This document shows, piece by piece, positions 8,343 through 19,749 of a stretch of 64,000 nucleotides of DNA (its first letter is position 1; the number at the start of each line of letters is the position of its first letter). The DNA is taken from contig NZ_JACHJO010000006.1 of NCBI RefSeq assembly GCF_014203695.1, positions 309,847 through 373,846 on the forward strand. Reading direction: 5' to 3'. The position numbers were made by a program, and so were the translations under genes. The notes below the pieces were generated by a model, which ran no database searches, had not been told where the DNA came from, and saw only the letters and a list, made by a program, of their open reading frames with translations. The DNA comes from Nocardiopsis algeriensis. GTDB taxonomy: Bacteria > Actinomycetota > Actinomycetes > Streptosporangiales > Streptosporangiaceae.

Positions 8343-9629
8343 ATGGCGATGAAGGTGGCGCTGCTCGGATGCGGCGTTGTGGGTTCGGAAGTCGTCCGCC
8401 TGGTCAACGAGCAGTCCGAGGAGCTGGCCGCTCGGGTCGGCACGCGCATCGAGATCGGCGGCATCGCGGTGCGCCGCACCGACCGCGACCGCGGTGTCGA
8501 CCCGGCACTGCTGACCACCGACGCCGCGTCCCTGGTCACGCGCCCCGACATCGACGTCGTGGTCGAGGTCATCGGCGGCATCGAGCCGGCCCGCTCGCTG
8601 ATCCTCGCCGCCATCGGGGCGGGCAAGTCCGTGGTGACCGCCAACAAGGCGCTCCTGGCGGAGGACGGCCAGACCCTGCACGCCGCCGCGCGCGAGGCCG
8701 GGGTCGACCTGTACTACGAGGCGTCCGTCGCGGGTGCGATCCCGCTCCTGCGGCCGCTGCGCGACTCCCTGGCGGGTGACCGGGTCAACCGCGTCCTCGG
8801 CATCGTCAACGGCACCACGAACTACATCCTCGACCGGATGGACTCCCTCGGTGCGGGGTTCACCGAGTCGCTCGAGGAGGCGCAGGCCCTGGGCTACGCC
8901 GAGGCCGACCCGACCGCCGACGTGGAGGGCTTCGACGCCGCGGCCAAGGCCGCGATCCTGGCCCGGCTGGCCTTCCACACCCAGAAGGTCACCGCGGCCG
9001 ACGTGCACCGCGAGGGCATCACCGGGGTGACCGCGGGCGACATCGCCAGCGCCCGGGCGATGGGCTGCGTGGTGAAACTCCTGGCGATCTGCCAGCGCTC
9101 CGAGGACGGTGCCTCCGTGGGTGTGCGCGTCCACCCGGTCATGCTCCCCCTCGAACACCCGCTGGCCGGGGTCAAGGAGGCCTACAACGCGGTCTTCGTC
9201 GAGGCCGAGTCGGCGGGCCGCCTGATGTTCTACGGAGCCGGGGCGGGCGGCACCCCCACGGCCAGTGCGGTCCTGGGCGACCTGGTGGCGGTGGCGCGCA
9301 ACCGCCTGGCCGGCACCTCGGTCTCCGAGGGCGGCCACGACACCGGCCTGCCGGTGCACGACATGGGCGAGACCGTCACCAGCTACCACGTGGCGCTGGA
9401 CGTGGCCGACCGCCCGGGCGTGCTGTCGAAGGTGGCCGAGATCTTCGCCGACCACGGCGTGTCCATCCGCAACGTGCGCCAGGAGGGCCGGGGTGAGGAC
9501 GCCCAGCTCGTGCTGGTCAGCCACCCCGCCCCGGATGCCGCGCTCAGAAGCACCGTGGCGGACCTGCGCGGGCACGAGATGGTCCGGGAGGTCGCCAGTG
9601 TCATGCGCGTGGAGACCTTCGCCGACTGA
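8343..9629 (+). CDS. hom: Homoserine dehydrogenase
   Basis: NAD(P)-dependent enzyme of 428 residues reducing aspartate semialdehyde to homoserine, the branch point toward threonine and methionine. The Rossmann fingerprint is LLGCGVVGSEVV near the N-terminus; the catalytic domain contains the homoserine-dehydrogenase signature around ALGYAEADPTADVEGFDAAAK. A C-terminal ACT domain starts near YHVALDVADRPGVL, the usual site of threonine feedback control. A GAGAGGAC-like ribosome-binding region lies upstream of the ATG. A strong hairpin follows the stop codon, so thrC probably has extra transcription of its own. Confidence 0.97.
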   Translation: MAMKVALLGCGVVGSEVVRLVNEQSEELAARVGTRIEIGGIAVRRTDRDRGVDPALLTTDAASLVTRPDIDVVVEVIGGIEPARSLILAAIGAGKSVVTANKALLAEDGQTLHAAAREAGVDLYYEASVAGAIPLLRPLRDSLAGDRVNRVLGIVNGTTNYILDRMDSLGAGFTESLEEAQALGYAEADPTADVEGFDAAAKAAILARLAFHTQKVTAADVHREGITGVTAGDIASARAMGCVVKLLAICQRSEDGASVGVRVHPVMLPLEHPLAGVKEAYNAVFVEAESAGRLMFYGAGAGGTPTASAVLGDLVAVARNRLAGTSVSEGGHDTGLPVHDMGETVTSYHVALDVADRPGVLSKVAEIFADHGVSIRNVRQEGRGEDAQLVLVSHPAPDAALRSTVADLRGHEMVREVASVMRVETFAD

Positions 9630-9630
9630 T

Positions 9631-9657
9631 CCGCCGGCCGAGGGGTCCGGCCGGCGG
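9631..9657 (+). terminator. Hairpin between hom and thrC
   Basis: Perfect 9-bp stem, CCGCCGGCC with GGCCGGCGG and a 9-nt loop, one base after the hom stop codon. It has no U-tract, like many actinobacterial hairpins, so it may be a partial terminator or processing site within the threonine cluster. Confidence 0.6.
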
Positions 9658-9830
9658 GGGCGCGACCCCGGCCCGCCGTTCCACATGCTGAGACCGGGGT
9701 CCGCGATGCAGGACGCCCCCGCGGGGACATAGACTCGTACGCGGCGGCGGTGCAGGCCAGAGGACCGGCGCGCCCCGCCCCTTCCACCGATCTTCAAGTG
9801 AAGTCGTATCCACCCGAAAGGGACACAGTC

Positions 9831-10895
9831 GTGAGCATGGCACGGGCGTGGCGAGGCGTCGTCGAGGAGTACCGCGACCGCCTCCCCGTCAACGAGAGCA
9901 CCCCCGTCGTGACGCTCCAGGAGGGCAACACGCCCCTCCTGCCCGCGACGCGTGTATCCGAGCTCACCGGATGCGAGGTCTTCCTCAAGGTCGAGGGCCT
10001 CAACCCCACGGGATCCTTCAAGGACCGGGGTATGACCATGGCCATCACCAAGGCGGCCGAGGACGGTGCCAAGGCCGTCATCTGCGCCTCCACCGGCAAC
10101 ACCAGCGCCAGCGCCGCCGCCTACGCCATCCGCGCGGGCATGACCTGCGCCGTGCTCGTGCCGCGCGGCAAGATCGCCATGGGCAAGCTCGCTCAGGCCC
10201 TCGTCCACGGCGCCCGCCTGCTCCAGGTCGACGGCAACTTCGACGACTGCCTCGAACTGGCCCGCAAGCTCAGCGTCGACTACCCCGTCGCCCTGGTGAA
10301 CTCGGTCAACCCCTACCGCCTCCAGGGCCAGAAGACCGCTGCCTTCGAGATCGTCGACGCCCTGGGTGACGCCCCCGACGTCCACTGCATCCCCGTCGGC
10401 AACGCGGGCAACATCACCGCCTACTGGATGGGCTACACCGAGTACAGCAGGGACGGGATCTCCACCAGGAACCCCCGCATGCTCGGCTTCCAGGCCAGCG
10501 GCTCCGCGCCCATCGTCGACGGCGCCCCCGTCACCAGCCCGAGCACCATCGCCACCGCGATCCGCATCGGCAACCCCGCCTCCTGGAGGCTCGCCGAGCA
10601 GGCGCGCGACGAGTCCGGCGGCCTCATCGACAAGGTGACCGACCGCCAGATCATGGCCGCCTACAGGCTTCTGGCCGCCGAGGAGGGCGTGTTCGTCGAA
10701 CTGGCCTCCGCGGCCAGTGTCGCCGGCCTCCTCCAGGCCGCCGAGGCAGGGCAGGTCGAGCGCGGCAGCCGCGTGGTGTGCACGGTGACCGGCAACGGCC
10801 TCAAGGACCCCGACTGGGCCCTGGCCGGCGCCTCCTCCGCCACCACGGTCCCGGTGGACGCCCTCGCCGCGGCCCGCGCGCTCGACCTCGCCTGA
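9831..10895 (+). CDS. thrC: Threonine synthase
   Basis: PLP enzyme of fold type II, 354 residues, converting O-phosphohomoserine to threonine. The PLP lysine is in [11 protein letters not shown]; the phosphate loop is [23 protein letters not shown] is the second binding motif. It is the shorter class typical of actinobacteria, lacking the N-terminal extension of the E. coli enzyme. I use the GTG at 9831 because GAAAGGGA ends 7 nt before it; an ATG two codons later is the alternative. The thrB gene follows by 17 bp, so the two are co-transcribed. Confidence 0.96.
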   Translation: MSMARAWRGVVEEYRDRLPVNESTPVVTLQEGNTPLLPATRVSELTGCEVFLKVEGLNPTGSFKDRGMTMAITKAAEDGAKAVICASTGNTSASAAAYAIRAGMTCAVLVPRGKIAMGKLAQALVHGARLLQVDGNFDDCLELARKLSVDYPVALVNSVNPYRLQGQKTAAFEIVDALGDAPDVHCIPVGNAGNITAYWMGYTEYSRDGISTRNPRMLGFQASGSAPIVDGAPVTSPSTIATAIRIGNPASWRLAEQARDESGGLIDKVTDRQIMAAYRLLAAEEGVFVELASAASVAGLLQAAEAGQVERGSRVVCTVTGNGLKDPDWALAGASSATTVPVDALAAARALDLA

Positions 10896-10912
10896 CCGTG
10901 GGAGCACGCACC

Positions 10913-11875
10913 ATGACCCCACCGGGCCCCGCGCGGGTGTCCGTCCGGGTGCCGGCCACCAGCGCCAACCTCGGCCCCGGCTTCGACTCCCTCGGACTGG
11001 CCGTACGCCTGTACAACGAGTTCGACGTCACCGTGCGCGACGACGGCGAGCTCCGCGTCCGGGTGGGTGGCGAAGGGGCGGGCGAGGTCCCGCTGGACCG
11101 GCGCCACCTCGTCGTCAGGTCCATGGCCGAGGCCTTCGACCGCGTCGGTGAGAAGCTGCCGGGGCTCACCCTGGACTGCGTCAACAACATTCCGCACGCG
11201 CGCGGGCTCGGCTCGTCGTCCTCGGCGATCGTCGGCGGTGTCGCCGCGGCCTCCGCCCTGCTGGGACGCACCGGTCCCGGCCAGGGTCCCGACCTCGACT
11301 GGATCTACCAGGTCTCCGCGGACATCGAGGGGCATCCCGACAACGTCGCCCCCTGCGTCTTCGGGGGCTACACCGTGGCCTACCGCGACGGCGGACGCTG
11401 GGGCGCGGTCTCCCTGGCCGTCGACCGGCGCATCCTGCCGGTCCTGTGCGTCCCGGGCTGGCACCTGTCCACCGAACGGGCCAGGGGCCTGCTCCCCGCG
11501 GCGGTGCCCCACGCCGACGCGGCGTTCGCGGCAGGGCGCTCCGCGCTGATGACCGCGGCCGTGTGCGGACGCCCCGACGCGCTGTACGCGGCCACCGAGG
11601 ACCGCCTGCACCAGGACTACCGGGAGCCCGCCATGCCGCGGACCCTGGAGCTGGTCCGCGACCTGCGTGAACGGCACGGTCTGCCCGCGGTGGTCTCCGG
11701 AGCGGGGCCCACGGTGCTGGTGCTGTGCTCGGTGGAGGAGGGGGAGGCCGACACCGATTCACCGGAAATCGTCCGCCAGGTTGATTCGATCGCTCGAAGC
11801 GCGGGTAATGATTGGGACATACGCCCCCTGCACATCGAGCCGGCGGGGGTGCGGACCCCATCTCCCCATCCGTAG
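10913..11875 (+). CDS. thrB: Homoserine kinase
   Basis: GHMP-family kinase of 320 residues that phosphorylates homoserine using ATP, supplying ThrC. Motif 1 is VPATSANLGPGFDSLG; motif 2, the phosphate loop, is IPHARGLGSSSSAIVGG; motif 3 is VVSGAGPTVLVL near the C-terminus. The ATG at 10913 fits the start of motif 1 and lies 17 bp after thrC. The last 40 residues are less conserved but retain the family's terminal strand. It closes the threonine cluster; a long leader for rho follows. Confidence 0.96.
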   Translation: MTPPGPARVSVRVPATSANLGPGFDSLGLAVRLYNEFDVTVRDDGELRVRVGGEGAGEVPLDRRHLVVRSMAEAFDRVGEKLPGLTLDCVNNIPHARGLGSSSSAIVGGVAAASALLGRTGPGQGPDLDWIYQVSADIEGHPDNVAPCVFGGYTVAYRDGGRWGAVSLAVDRRILPVLCVPGWHLSTERARGLLPAAVPHADAAFAAGRSALMTAAVCGRPDALYAATEDRLHQDYREPAMPRTLELVRDLRERHGLPAVVSGAGPTVLVLCSVEEGEADTDSPEIVRQVDSIARSAGNDWDIRPLHIEPAGVRTPSPHP

Positions 11876-12317
11876 CACCATGTGTCGAGGAATAGCCGTG
11901 GCCTCTGGTGATGTTAGGCTAGGTGGAGCACCAGGCGCCCCGTCCGCGGGGCGAGTGCTCATCCGCCACAGCGGCGTCCGCGTCCCATACCCCGGTGTGG
12001 TCCGGTCCCACGACCTTCCGGAAGCGGTAGCCAACGTGTCGAGTCCGCGGTATCCGCGCGAGTGTGTCGACGTCTCCGAAGTTCGCTCCTCCTCGGACGA
12101 GCGTGTCACCCTGGTTGACGGGCACCGCCACCGAGCCATTCACCCCGACGTCTGGCTGTACCCAGAGCCCGCTGAGATTGGGTAGGGGACCGTCTTCAGC
12201 CGGTTTCCGACATCCACGTGGGGCAAGCCCTACCCGGCCCTGCCGGTTCGCACCATCGGGCCGGCCGATCAAGCAATCCGCTGACGGCCGAAGCCCGCTC
12301 CTTGGGAAGGACCCTTA
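11876..12317 (+). promoter_or_regulatory. Long upstream/leader region of rho
   Basis: 442 bp without a convincing gene. A TTAGGCTAG word at 11914-11922 resembles an actinobacterial -10 element and would give a 5' leader of nearly 400 nt. The leader has inverted pairs (GGCGCCCCGTCCGCGGGGCG near 11935) and a pyrimidine-rich middle. Rho commonly represses its own gene through the leader, so this is a plausible site of autogenous control. No known riboswitch was recognised. Confidence 0.45.
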
Positions 12318-14276
<1,959 letters not shown>

Positions 14277-14292
14277 CCCAGGTCCTGGTAAC

Positions 14293-14326
14293 GGCCCTTT
14301 CCCCGGAGGTTCCCGGGGAAAGGGCC
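14293..14326 (+). terminator. Terminator of rho
   Basis: Perfect 14-bp stem, GGCCCTTTCCCCGG with CCGGGGAAAGGGCC and a 6-nt loop, 16 bp after the rho stop codon. It separates rho from the rpmE promoter. Confidence 0.8.
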
Positions 14327-14356
14327 GCCGCCGTGCGCCGCGACGGCCCGGCCGCG

Positions 14357-14383
14357 GGAATAGACACTGGTCCGGGCATCGTT
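14357..14383 (+). promoter_or_regulatory. SigR-type promoter of rpmE
   Basis: GGAAT at 14357-14361 and GTT at 14381-14383 are separated by exactly 19 bases, matching the sigma-R (thiol-stress ECF sigma) consensus GGAAT-N18/19-GTT. Transcription would start near 14390, giving a leader of about 165 nt. In Streptomyces coelicolor rpmE is a known SigR target, which supports the match. Confidence 0.7.
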
Positions 14384-14557
14384 GTGCTTCTGGCAGACTG
14401 GTGAAGGGAAAGCCCCGTCCTCCGCGCGAGGGCACGGCCGCCCCACCACCTGGATCGACGCGGCACCGGTTCGCGCACGCGACATCACGACGCCCCACCG
14501 AGAGGTGGCCCGTCCCGCGTGCGTCCGGCGGCCGAGCCCCTGATGAGGAGACACACG

Positions 14558-14767
14558 ATGAAGGCCGACATCCACCCCGAGTACGTCGCGACCGAGGTGA
14601 CCTGCACCTGCGGTGCCCATTTCGTCACCCGCAGCACCGTCGGTGAGGGCAAGATCCGCGCCGAGGTGTGCTCCGCGTGCCACCCGTTCTACACCGGCAA
14701 GCAGAAGATCCTCGACACCGGCGGCCGGGTCGCCCGCTTCGAGAAGCGCTTCGGCAAGCGCAAGTAG
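14558..14767 (+). CDS. rpmE: 50S ribosomal protein L31 (zinc-binding type)
   Basis: Ribosomal protein of 69 residues. It has the C+ zinc signature: a Cys pair in TCTCGAHF and CSACH in the middle, so it is the zinc-containing L31 paralogue. [25 protein letters not shown] is the family's conserved C-terminal block. The ATG at 14558 follows TGAGGAG by 8 nt. The upstream SigR-like promoter links L31 supply to disulfide stress, which releases zinc from such proteins. It is followed by prfA. Confidence 0.96.
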   Translation: MKADIHPEYVATEVTCTCGAHFVTRSTVGEGKIRAEVCSACHPFYTGKQKILDTGGRVARFEKRFGKRK

Positions 14768-14867
14768 CGCTCCCCGCTGTCCCGCGGCGCCGGCCGACCG
14801 GCACCGCGGGACCGGTTCGTTCCCGGACGGGGACAATGAGACAGGCGAGGCACGCGAACAAGGCGGG

Positions 14868-15944
14868 ATGACACAAGTGAAGTTGGACGACCTTCTGGGT
14901 GAGTACTACGAGCTGGAGCAGCAGCTCGCGGACCCCGAGGTGCACGCCGACCAGGGAAGAGCGCGCTCTCTGGGCAAGCGCTACGCGCAGCTCACCCCCG
15001 TCATCGAGACCTACCGCGCCCTCTCCGAGGTCGAGAGCGACATCGAGGCCGCACGCGAACTCGCCGCGGAGGACCCCTCCTTCGCCGAGGAGGCCGACCG
15101 CCTCACCCAGGAGGCTGAGCAGCTCACCGAGCGCCTGCGCCTCCTGCTCGTCCCGCGCGATCCCGCCGACGACAAGAACCTCATCATGGAGGTCAAGGCG
15201 GGCGAGGGCGGCGAGGAGTCCGCCCTGTTCGCGGGCGACCTGGTCCGCATGTACCTGCGCTACGCGGAGCGCCAGGGCTGGAAGACCGAGATCATCGACG
15301 CCACCCACTCCGACCTGGGCGGTTACAAGGACATCACGATCGCCTTCAAGAACAGGGGCACCCCCGAGCCGGGCACCGGAGTCTGGCCGATGCTCAAGTT
15401 CGAAGGCGGCGTGCACCGGGTCCAGCGCGTCCCGGTCACCGAGTCCCAGGGCAGGATCCACACCTCCGCGGCCGGCGTCCTCGTGGTGCCCGAGGCCGAG
15501 GAGATCGAGGTCGAGCTCCACGAGAAGGACCTGCGCATCGACGTCTACCGCTCGTCGGGACCCGGCGGCCAGAGCGTCAACACGACCGACTCCGCGGTGC
15601 GCATCACCCACATCCCGACCGGTATCGTCGCCTCCTGCCAGAACGAGAAGAGCCAGCTCCAGAACAAGGAGCAGGCCATGCGCATCCTGCGCGCCCGCAT
15701 CCATGCCGAGGCCCAGGCCACGGCCGACGCCGAGGCCGCGGCCGAGCGCAAGAGCCAGGTCCGCACCGTGGACCGCTCCGAGCGCGTGCGCACCTACAAT
15801 TTCCCCGAGAACCGCATCTCGGACCACCGTGTCGGCTACAAGGCCTACAACCTCGACCAGGTCCTCGACGGAGACCTCGGCGGGGTCGTCAAGGCCCTGG
15901 TGGACGCGGACACCAAGGAGAGGCTCGAAGCGGCCCAGTCATGA
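14868..15944 (+). CDS. prfA: Peptide chain release factor 1
   Basis: Class I release factor of 358 residues recognising UAA and UAG stops. The catalytic GGQ lies in [17 protein letters not shown], the site methylated by PrmC. Codon recognition would use the PxT-type loop upstream. The ATG at 14868 ([20 protein letters not shown]) gives the normal family length. Its stop codon overlaps the ATG of prmC by 4 bp, so the factor and its methyltransferase are coupled. Confidence 0.97.
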   Translation: MTQVKLDDLLGEYYELEQQLADPEVHADQGRARSLGKRYAQLTPVIETYRALSEVESDIEAARELAAEDPSFAEEADRLTQEAEQLTERLRLLLVPRDPADDKNLIMEVKAGEGGEESALFAGDLVRMYLRYAERQGWKTEIIDATHSDLGGYKDITIAFKNRGTPEPGTGVWPMLKFEGGVHRVQRVPVTESQGRIHTSAAGVLVVPEAEEIEVELHEKDLRIDVYRSSGPGGQSVNTTDSAVRITHIPTGIVASCQNEKSQLQNKEQAMRILRARIHAEAQATADAEAAAERKSQVRTVDRSERVRTYNFPENRISDHRVGYKAYNLDQVLDGDLGGVVKALVDADTKERLEAAQS

Positions 15945-16804
15945 ACCTTCTGCTCGACGAGGTCGCCCGCGCGACACTGAGACTCGCGGAGGCGGGTGTC
16001 GCATCGCCGCGTACGGACGCAGAGGAACTCGCGGCCTACGTGCACGGTGTCCGTCGAGGGGAACTGCACACGGTCGCCGACTCCGACTTCAACGCCCGCT
16101 ACTGGGAGTGCGTCTCCCGCCGCGAGGCCCGCGAGCCGCTCCAGCACATCACCGGCCGCGCCTACTTCCGCTACCTCGAGCTCCAGGTGGGGCCGGGGGT
16201 GTTCATCCCCCGCCCGGAGACCGAGATCATGGTCGACTGGGCCATCGAGACCCTGCGGGCGATGGATGTCGCCGACCCCCTGGTCGTCGACCTCGGCACC
16301 GGTTCGGGCGCCATCGCCATCTCCATCGCCCAGGAGGTGCCGCGCTCGCGCGTGCACACCGTGGAGATCGATCCGGGGGCGCTCGTGTGGGCCCGGCGCA
16401 ACATCGACGCCGCGGGCCACGCCGACCGGGTCACCCTGCACCGCGGCGACATGCGCACCGCGCTCCCCGAGCTCGACGGACGGGTCGACCTGCTCATCAG
16501 CAACCCGCCCTACGTGCCCACGGGGGAGGTCGGAGCCATCCCGCCCGAGGTGCGGGACTTCGACCCCGCCCCGGCGCTGTGGTCGGGGGAGGACGGCCTG
16601 GACATGATCCGCGCCCTGGAGACCGTGGGTCGCAGGCTGCTGCGCCCGGGCGGTGCGATGGCGGTCGAGCACCACGACGGCCAGGGCATCGACATTCCGC
16701 GGCTCTTCCCCGAGGCCAGGGGGTGGCGCGATGTGCTCAACCGCAAGGACATGGCCCGGCGCGACCGCTTCGTGGTCATGCGCAGGGCCGACGAGGACGA
16801 CTGA
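15941..16804 (+). CDS. prmC: Release factor glutamine methyltransferase PrmC
   Basis: SAM-dependent N5-glutamine methyltransferase of 287 residues that methylates the GGQ glutamine of release factors. An N-terminal helical domain (to about residue 85) precedes the Rossmann domain, with the SAM loop [16 protein letters not shown] and the catalytic NPPY in [10 protein letters not shown]. It is coupled to prfA by an ATGA overlap. This prfA-prmC-sua5 order is common in bacteria. Confidence 0.96.
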   Translation: MNLLLDEVARATLRLAEAGVASPRTDAEELAAYVHGVRRGELHTVADSDFNARYWECVSRREAREPLQHITGRAYFRYLELQVGPGVFIPRPETEIMVDWAIETLRAMDVADPLVVDLGTGSGAIAISIAQEVPRSRVHTVEIDPGALVWARRNIDAAGHADRVTLHRGDMRTALPELDGRVDLLISNPPYVPTGEVGAIPPEVRDFDPAPALWSGEDGLDMIRALETVGRRLLRPGGAMAVEHHDGQGIDIPRLFPEARGWRDVLNRKDMARRDRFVVMRRADEDD

Positions 16805-16840
16805 CCGGGACCGCCCGGACGTTCGAGAACGAGGTGGAAC

Positions 16841-17593
16841 GTGAGCCGCATCTACGACTGCGCGGACGAGGCAGCCCGCAAGGACGGCATCGCCGACGCC
16901 GCGTCCGCGGTGCGCCGGGGCGAGCTTGTGGTGCTGCCCACGGACACGGTGTACGGCATCGGCACGGACGCCTTCAACCCCAGGGCCGTGGCCGGCCTGC
17001 TCACCACCAAGGGCCGCGGCCGCGAGATGCCTCCGCCGGTCCTGGTCGGCTCCATGCGGGCGGCGACGGCGCTCATCGACGATCTGGGCAGCCACGGCCG
17101 CGACCTCATGGAGGAGTTCTGGCCCGGTCCGCTCACCGTGGTCTGCGCGGCCACCCCGAGCCTGTCCTGGGACCTGGGCGACACCAAGGGCACCGTGGCC
17201 GTGCGCATGCCCATGGACCCCGTGGCCCTGGAGCTGCTCAAGGAGACCGGTCCGATGGCGGTCAGCAGTGCCAACAAGTCGGGGCGGCCCGCCGCCACCC
17301 GCGTGGACGAGGCGGTCGAGCAGCTCGGCGAGGAGGACGTCGCCGTCTACCTCGACGGCGGTGCCACCGAGTCCTCGGTCCCCTCCACGATCGTCGACCT
17401 CACCTACGCGGTTCCGCGGGTGCTGCGCGCCGGCGCGATCTCCGTCGAACAGCTGCGGGCCGTGTGCGGCACGGTCATCGGCGAACCGCGCAGGAGCCCC
17501 GCCCGGTCCCAGGAGGCGGCCGGGGAAGAGGCGCGGGAGGCGGACGGCACGGGGCAGGCCCCCGAGAAGGACATCCCCCAGAGTCGCGACTAG
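16841..17593 (+). CDS. L-threonylcarbamoyladenylate synthase (Sua5/YrdC/TsaC)
   Basis: Makes threonylcarbamoyl-AMP from threonine, bicarbonate and ATP for the t6A37 tRNA modification. The YrdC fold is clear: VVLPTDTVYGIGTDAFN near residue 30, then FWPGPLTVV and SSANKSGRPAATRVDEAVE. Length is 250 residues, so the C-terminal Sua5 domain is absent; the last 30 residues are a low-complexity acidic tail. GTG start at 16841. It lies 36 bp after prmC and 12 bp before the WecA-type gene. Confidence 0.93.
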   Translation: MSRIYDCADEAARKDGIADAASAVRRGELVVLPTDTVYGIGTDAFNPRAVAGLLTTKGRGREMPPPVLVGSMRAATALIDDLGSHGRDLMEEFWPGPLTVVCAATPSLSWDLGDTKGTVAVRMPMDPVALELLKETGPMAVSSANKSGRPAATRVDEAVEQLGEEDVAVYLDGGATESSVPSTIVDLTYAVPRVLRAGAISVEQLRAVCGTVIGEPRRSPARSQEAAGEEAREADGTGQAPEKDIPQSRD

Positions 17594-17605
17594 AAGGGCC
17601 AGGCC

Positions 17606-18754
17606 GTGCGGGAGTACGCGCTCACCTTCGTCATCGCCGCCGCGGTGACCTATCTGCTGGTTCCCCTGGTGCGCAAGTTCGCGATCGCCTTCGGCGCCAC
17701 CCCGCCGGTACGCGACCGCGACGTGCACACCGAGCCCATCCCGCGTCTGGGCGGCCTCGCCATCTACGGCGGGTTCGCGGCCGCGCTGCTGATCTCGGCC
17801 CAGCTGCCGCACCTGCAGAACGTCTTCGTCGCCGACACGTGGCTGGGGCTGCTGCTGGCCGGCGGTCTCATCACGGTCATCGGTGTCATCGACGACCGCT
17901 GGGGCATGGACGCGCTCAGCAAGCTCGCCGGACAGGTGGCCGCCGCGGGCATCATGGTCTGGCAGGGCGTGCAGCTGCTGTGGCTGCCTCTGCCGGGCAC
18001 GCAGCTCTCCCTGGGGCCGTGGCTGGGCGCGATGGTCTCGGTACTGCTCATCGTGGTGACCATCAACGCCGTCAACTTCGCCGACGGCCTCGACGGCCTC
18101 GCGGCGGGGATCGTCGGCATCTCCGCGTTCGCGTTCTTCGCCTACTACTACGTGGTGGCGGTGGAGCAGGGTTTCGTCCGCCAGTCCTATCCGGCGATGA
18201 TCGCGATCATCCTCGCGGGCACCTGCGTGGGCTTCCTGTTCCACAACTTCCACCCGGCCCGGGTGTTCATGGGAGACACCGGGTCGATGCTGCTGGGCCT
18301 GCTGCTCACCTCGATCACCATCACCGTGACCGGCCAGTTCGACGCCAACACCGCGCGCGAGGAACTCGATTCCGGACTGGTGGTCTTCCTGCCGATCGCC
18401 TTGCCCCTGCTGGTGATCGCGCTGCCGCTGGCCGACCTCGTGCTCGCGGTCCTGCGCCGCACCCTGGCCGGCAAGTCGCCGTTCGCCCCCGACCGGGGCC
18501 ACCTCCACCACCGGCTGCTCGACATGGGCCACAGCCACGTGCGCGCCGTGCTGCTCATGTACCTGTGGGCGGGCATCGTCGCCTTCGCCGCGGTGGCCCT
18601 GTCGGTGTTCGACTCGGTGGTGATCGTGCTCCTGGTGACGGCTCTCGTGGCCGTCTGCGCGGTCGGCCTCATCGCCCTGCCGCGGCTGCGCCGCCGCGGA
18701 CGGCTGGTGTGGGGTGGTCGCAAGGGGCAGAAGCAACAGGTGTGGCCAAAGTGA
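17606..18754 (+). CDS. Undecaprenyl-phosphate sugar-1-phosphate transferase (WecA/TagO-like)
   Basis: Polytopic membrane enzyme of 382 residues with about ten hydrophobic segments, in the MraY/WecA family. The cytoplasmic motifs are visible: an Asp pair in [12 protein letters not shown], the [12 protein letters not shown] loop, and GDTGSMLLG, plus the His-rich [14 protein letters not shown] loop that is diagnostic of WecA-type rather than MraY enzymes. It should transfer GlcNAc-1-phosphate, or a related sugar, to undecaprenyl phosphate to start wall polymers. GTG start. In mycobacteria and streptomycetes this gene also precedes the atp operon. A hairpin and T-run follow. Confidence 0.9.
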   Translation: MREYALTFVIAAAVTYLLVPLVRKFAIAFGATPPVRDRDVHTEPIPRLGGLAIYGGFAAALLISAQLPHLQNVFVADTWLGLLLAGGLITVIGVIDDRWGMDALSKLAGQVAAAGIMVWQGVQLLWLPLPGTQLSLGPWLGAMVSVLLIVVTINAVNFADGLDGLAAGIVGISAFAFFAYYYVVAVEQGFVRQSYPAMIAIILAGTCVGFLFHNFHPARVFMGDTGSMLLGLLLTSITITVTGQFDANTAREELDSGLVVFLPIALPLLVIALPLADLVLAVLRRTLAGKSPFAPDRGHLHHRLLDMGHSHVRAVLLMYLWAGIVAFAAVALSVFDSVVIVLLVTALVAVCAVGLIALPRLRRRGRLVWGGRKGQKQQVWPK

Positions 18755-18766
18755 CAAAAGACCCGA

Positions 18767-18788
18767 AGCCCGCGTGAAGCGGGTGTTT
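18767..18788 (+). terminator. Terminator after the WecA-type gene
   Basis: A short stem, CCCGC with GCGGG around GTGAA, followed by TGTTTTC. It separates the prfA-to-wecA block from the atp operon promoter. Confidence 0.65.
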
Positions 18789-18840
18789 TCCGAGGCGTTA
18801 AGGTCGCGTTAAGGATCCTTCGGATTCAGCACCGAAAACC

Positions 18841-18858
18841 TTGTGATAGCTTTCACGA
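18841..18858 (+). promoter_or_regulatory. Rex/CRP-like operator before the ATP synthase operon
   Basis: TTGTGATAGCTTTCACGA is an inverted repeat of the form TTGTGA-N6-TCACGA. It resembles both the actinobacterial CRP/GlxR site (TGTGA-N6-TCACA, 9 of 10 positions) and the Streptomyces Rex site. TTGTGA could also serve as a -35 element, with TACCCA 17 bp downstream as -10, so a bound protein would block the promoter. Which regulator binds cannot be decided from sequence. Confidence 0.55.
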
Positions 18859-18891
18859 GCAGGTACCCACGAACCCCTTCGGAGCTTTGCC

Positions 18892-19314
18892 ATGCAGGAA
18901 CACGGAGCCCGGATCCTCCGCGGCGCCGCGCTTCCCGCCGCTGTGATCGGAGCCTTGGCCGTCGTGCTGTCGGCGCTGTTCGCCGGCGGTTCGGGCGCTC
19001 TCGGGTCGGCCTTCGCCGTGGCGATCGTCCTGGCTTGCTTCGGTCTGGGGCAGTGGGCCGTCATTGCGATCACGCGCCGCAACGAGGACCTCTTCCTTGC
19101 CGCGAACCTGGTCGGGTTCGTCGTCAAGATGGTGATCCTCGGCATCGTTCTGGTCACGCTCGGACGCAGTCCCCTGATCGAGGACCTCAGCAGCAACGCC
19201 TTCGTCTACAGCGCCCTTGCCGTGGTGCTGGGATGGCTGGGCGGGCAGACCTGGGCCACGTCACGGGCCAAGATCCTCCATGTGCAGCCCGACGAGGATG
19301 CGGAGAGGACGTGA
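18892..19314 (+). CDS. atpI: ATP synthase-associated membrane protein (AtpI-like)
   Basis: Small membrane protein of 140 residues with four predicted helices (about 14-31, 36-57, 67-86 and 101-119) and a basic, then acidic, C-terminus. Its position as first gene of the atp operon and its topology match the AtpI/ATP-synt_I proteins that assist assembly of the c-ring. Sequence conservation is weak, so the call rests mainly on position. The ATG follows GGAG by 8 nt. Confidence 0.7.
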   Translation: MQEHGARILRGAALPAAVIGALAVVLSALFAGGSGALGSAFAVAIVLACFGLGQWAVIAITRRNEDLFLAANLVGFVVKMVILGIVLVTLGRSPLIEDLSSNAFVYSALAVVLGWLGGQTWATSRAKILHVQPDEDAERT

Positions 19315-19419
19315 TGGCCGACCTGGCGCCAGGCCGTGGAACCGAGCGTAATACCCTGTTCTCCGGCGGATGGGCGGACACGTTCCGGCCTGAGGCCCCA
19401 TGCTATATTCCGGAGCGAG

Positions 19420-19650
19420 ATGAGCAGCGAACCTGCACGGAAGACGGACTCACACCAGCCCTCGGGGCCGCGGGAGTCCGACGGCTGGGCGCTCTTCTCC
19501 ACTCTGCTCTCGGGCGTGCTCGTGTGGAGCGCGATCGGCTGGGGGGCGGACAAGCTTCTGGGCTTCCAGGCGCTCTTCCTGCCCATCGGCGCGGTTCTCG
19601 GCTTGGTCGGGGCGGTCCTCTTGATCGTCGCCAAGACCCGTCAGGACTGA
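19420..19650 (+). CDS. AtpZ/AtpI-family small membrane protein
   Basis: A 76-residue protein with a polar N-terminal 25 residues, then two helices: STLLSGVLVWSAIGWGADKL and the FLPIGAVLGLVGAVLLIV segment. The first-helix motif WSAIGWGADK is characteristic of the AtpZ (ATPase_gene1) family found beside atpI, thought to act in ATP synthase assembly or Mg2+ handling. The ATG at 19420 follows GGAGCGAG. It lies between atpI and atpB. Confidence 0.78.
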   Translation: MSSEPARKTDSHQPSGPRESDGWALFSTLLSGVLVWSAIGWGADKLLGFQALFLPIGAVLGLVGAVLLIVAKTRQD

Positions 19651-19749
19651 ACCACCCCGTTGGAGTGCGACCGGTGCGGTCCCCCGCCCGGCCGGGCTCC
19701 GGCACAACCATCAACGAGGCTTTCTTGCGTCACGACGAAAGGATTCGCC

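Noticed and set aside
6654..10922. A 1,422-codon open frame on the minus strand opposite lysA, hom and thrC
   Set aside because: Composition is Arg/Gly/His-rich without domains, and the plus strand carries well-conserved biosynthetic genes. Long antisense frames are expected at this GC content.
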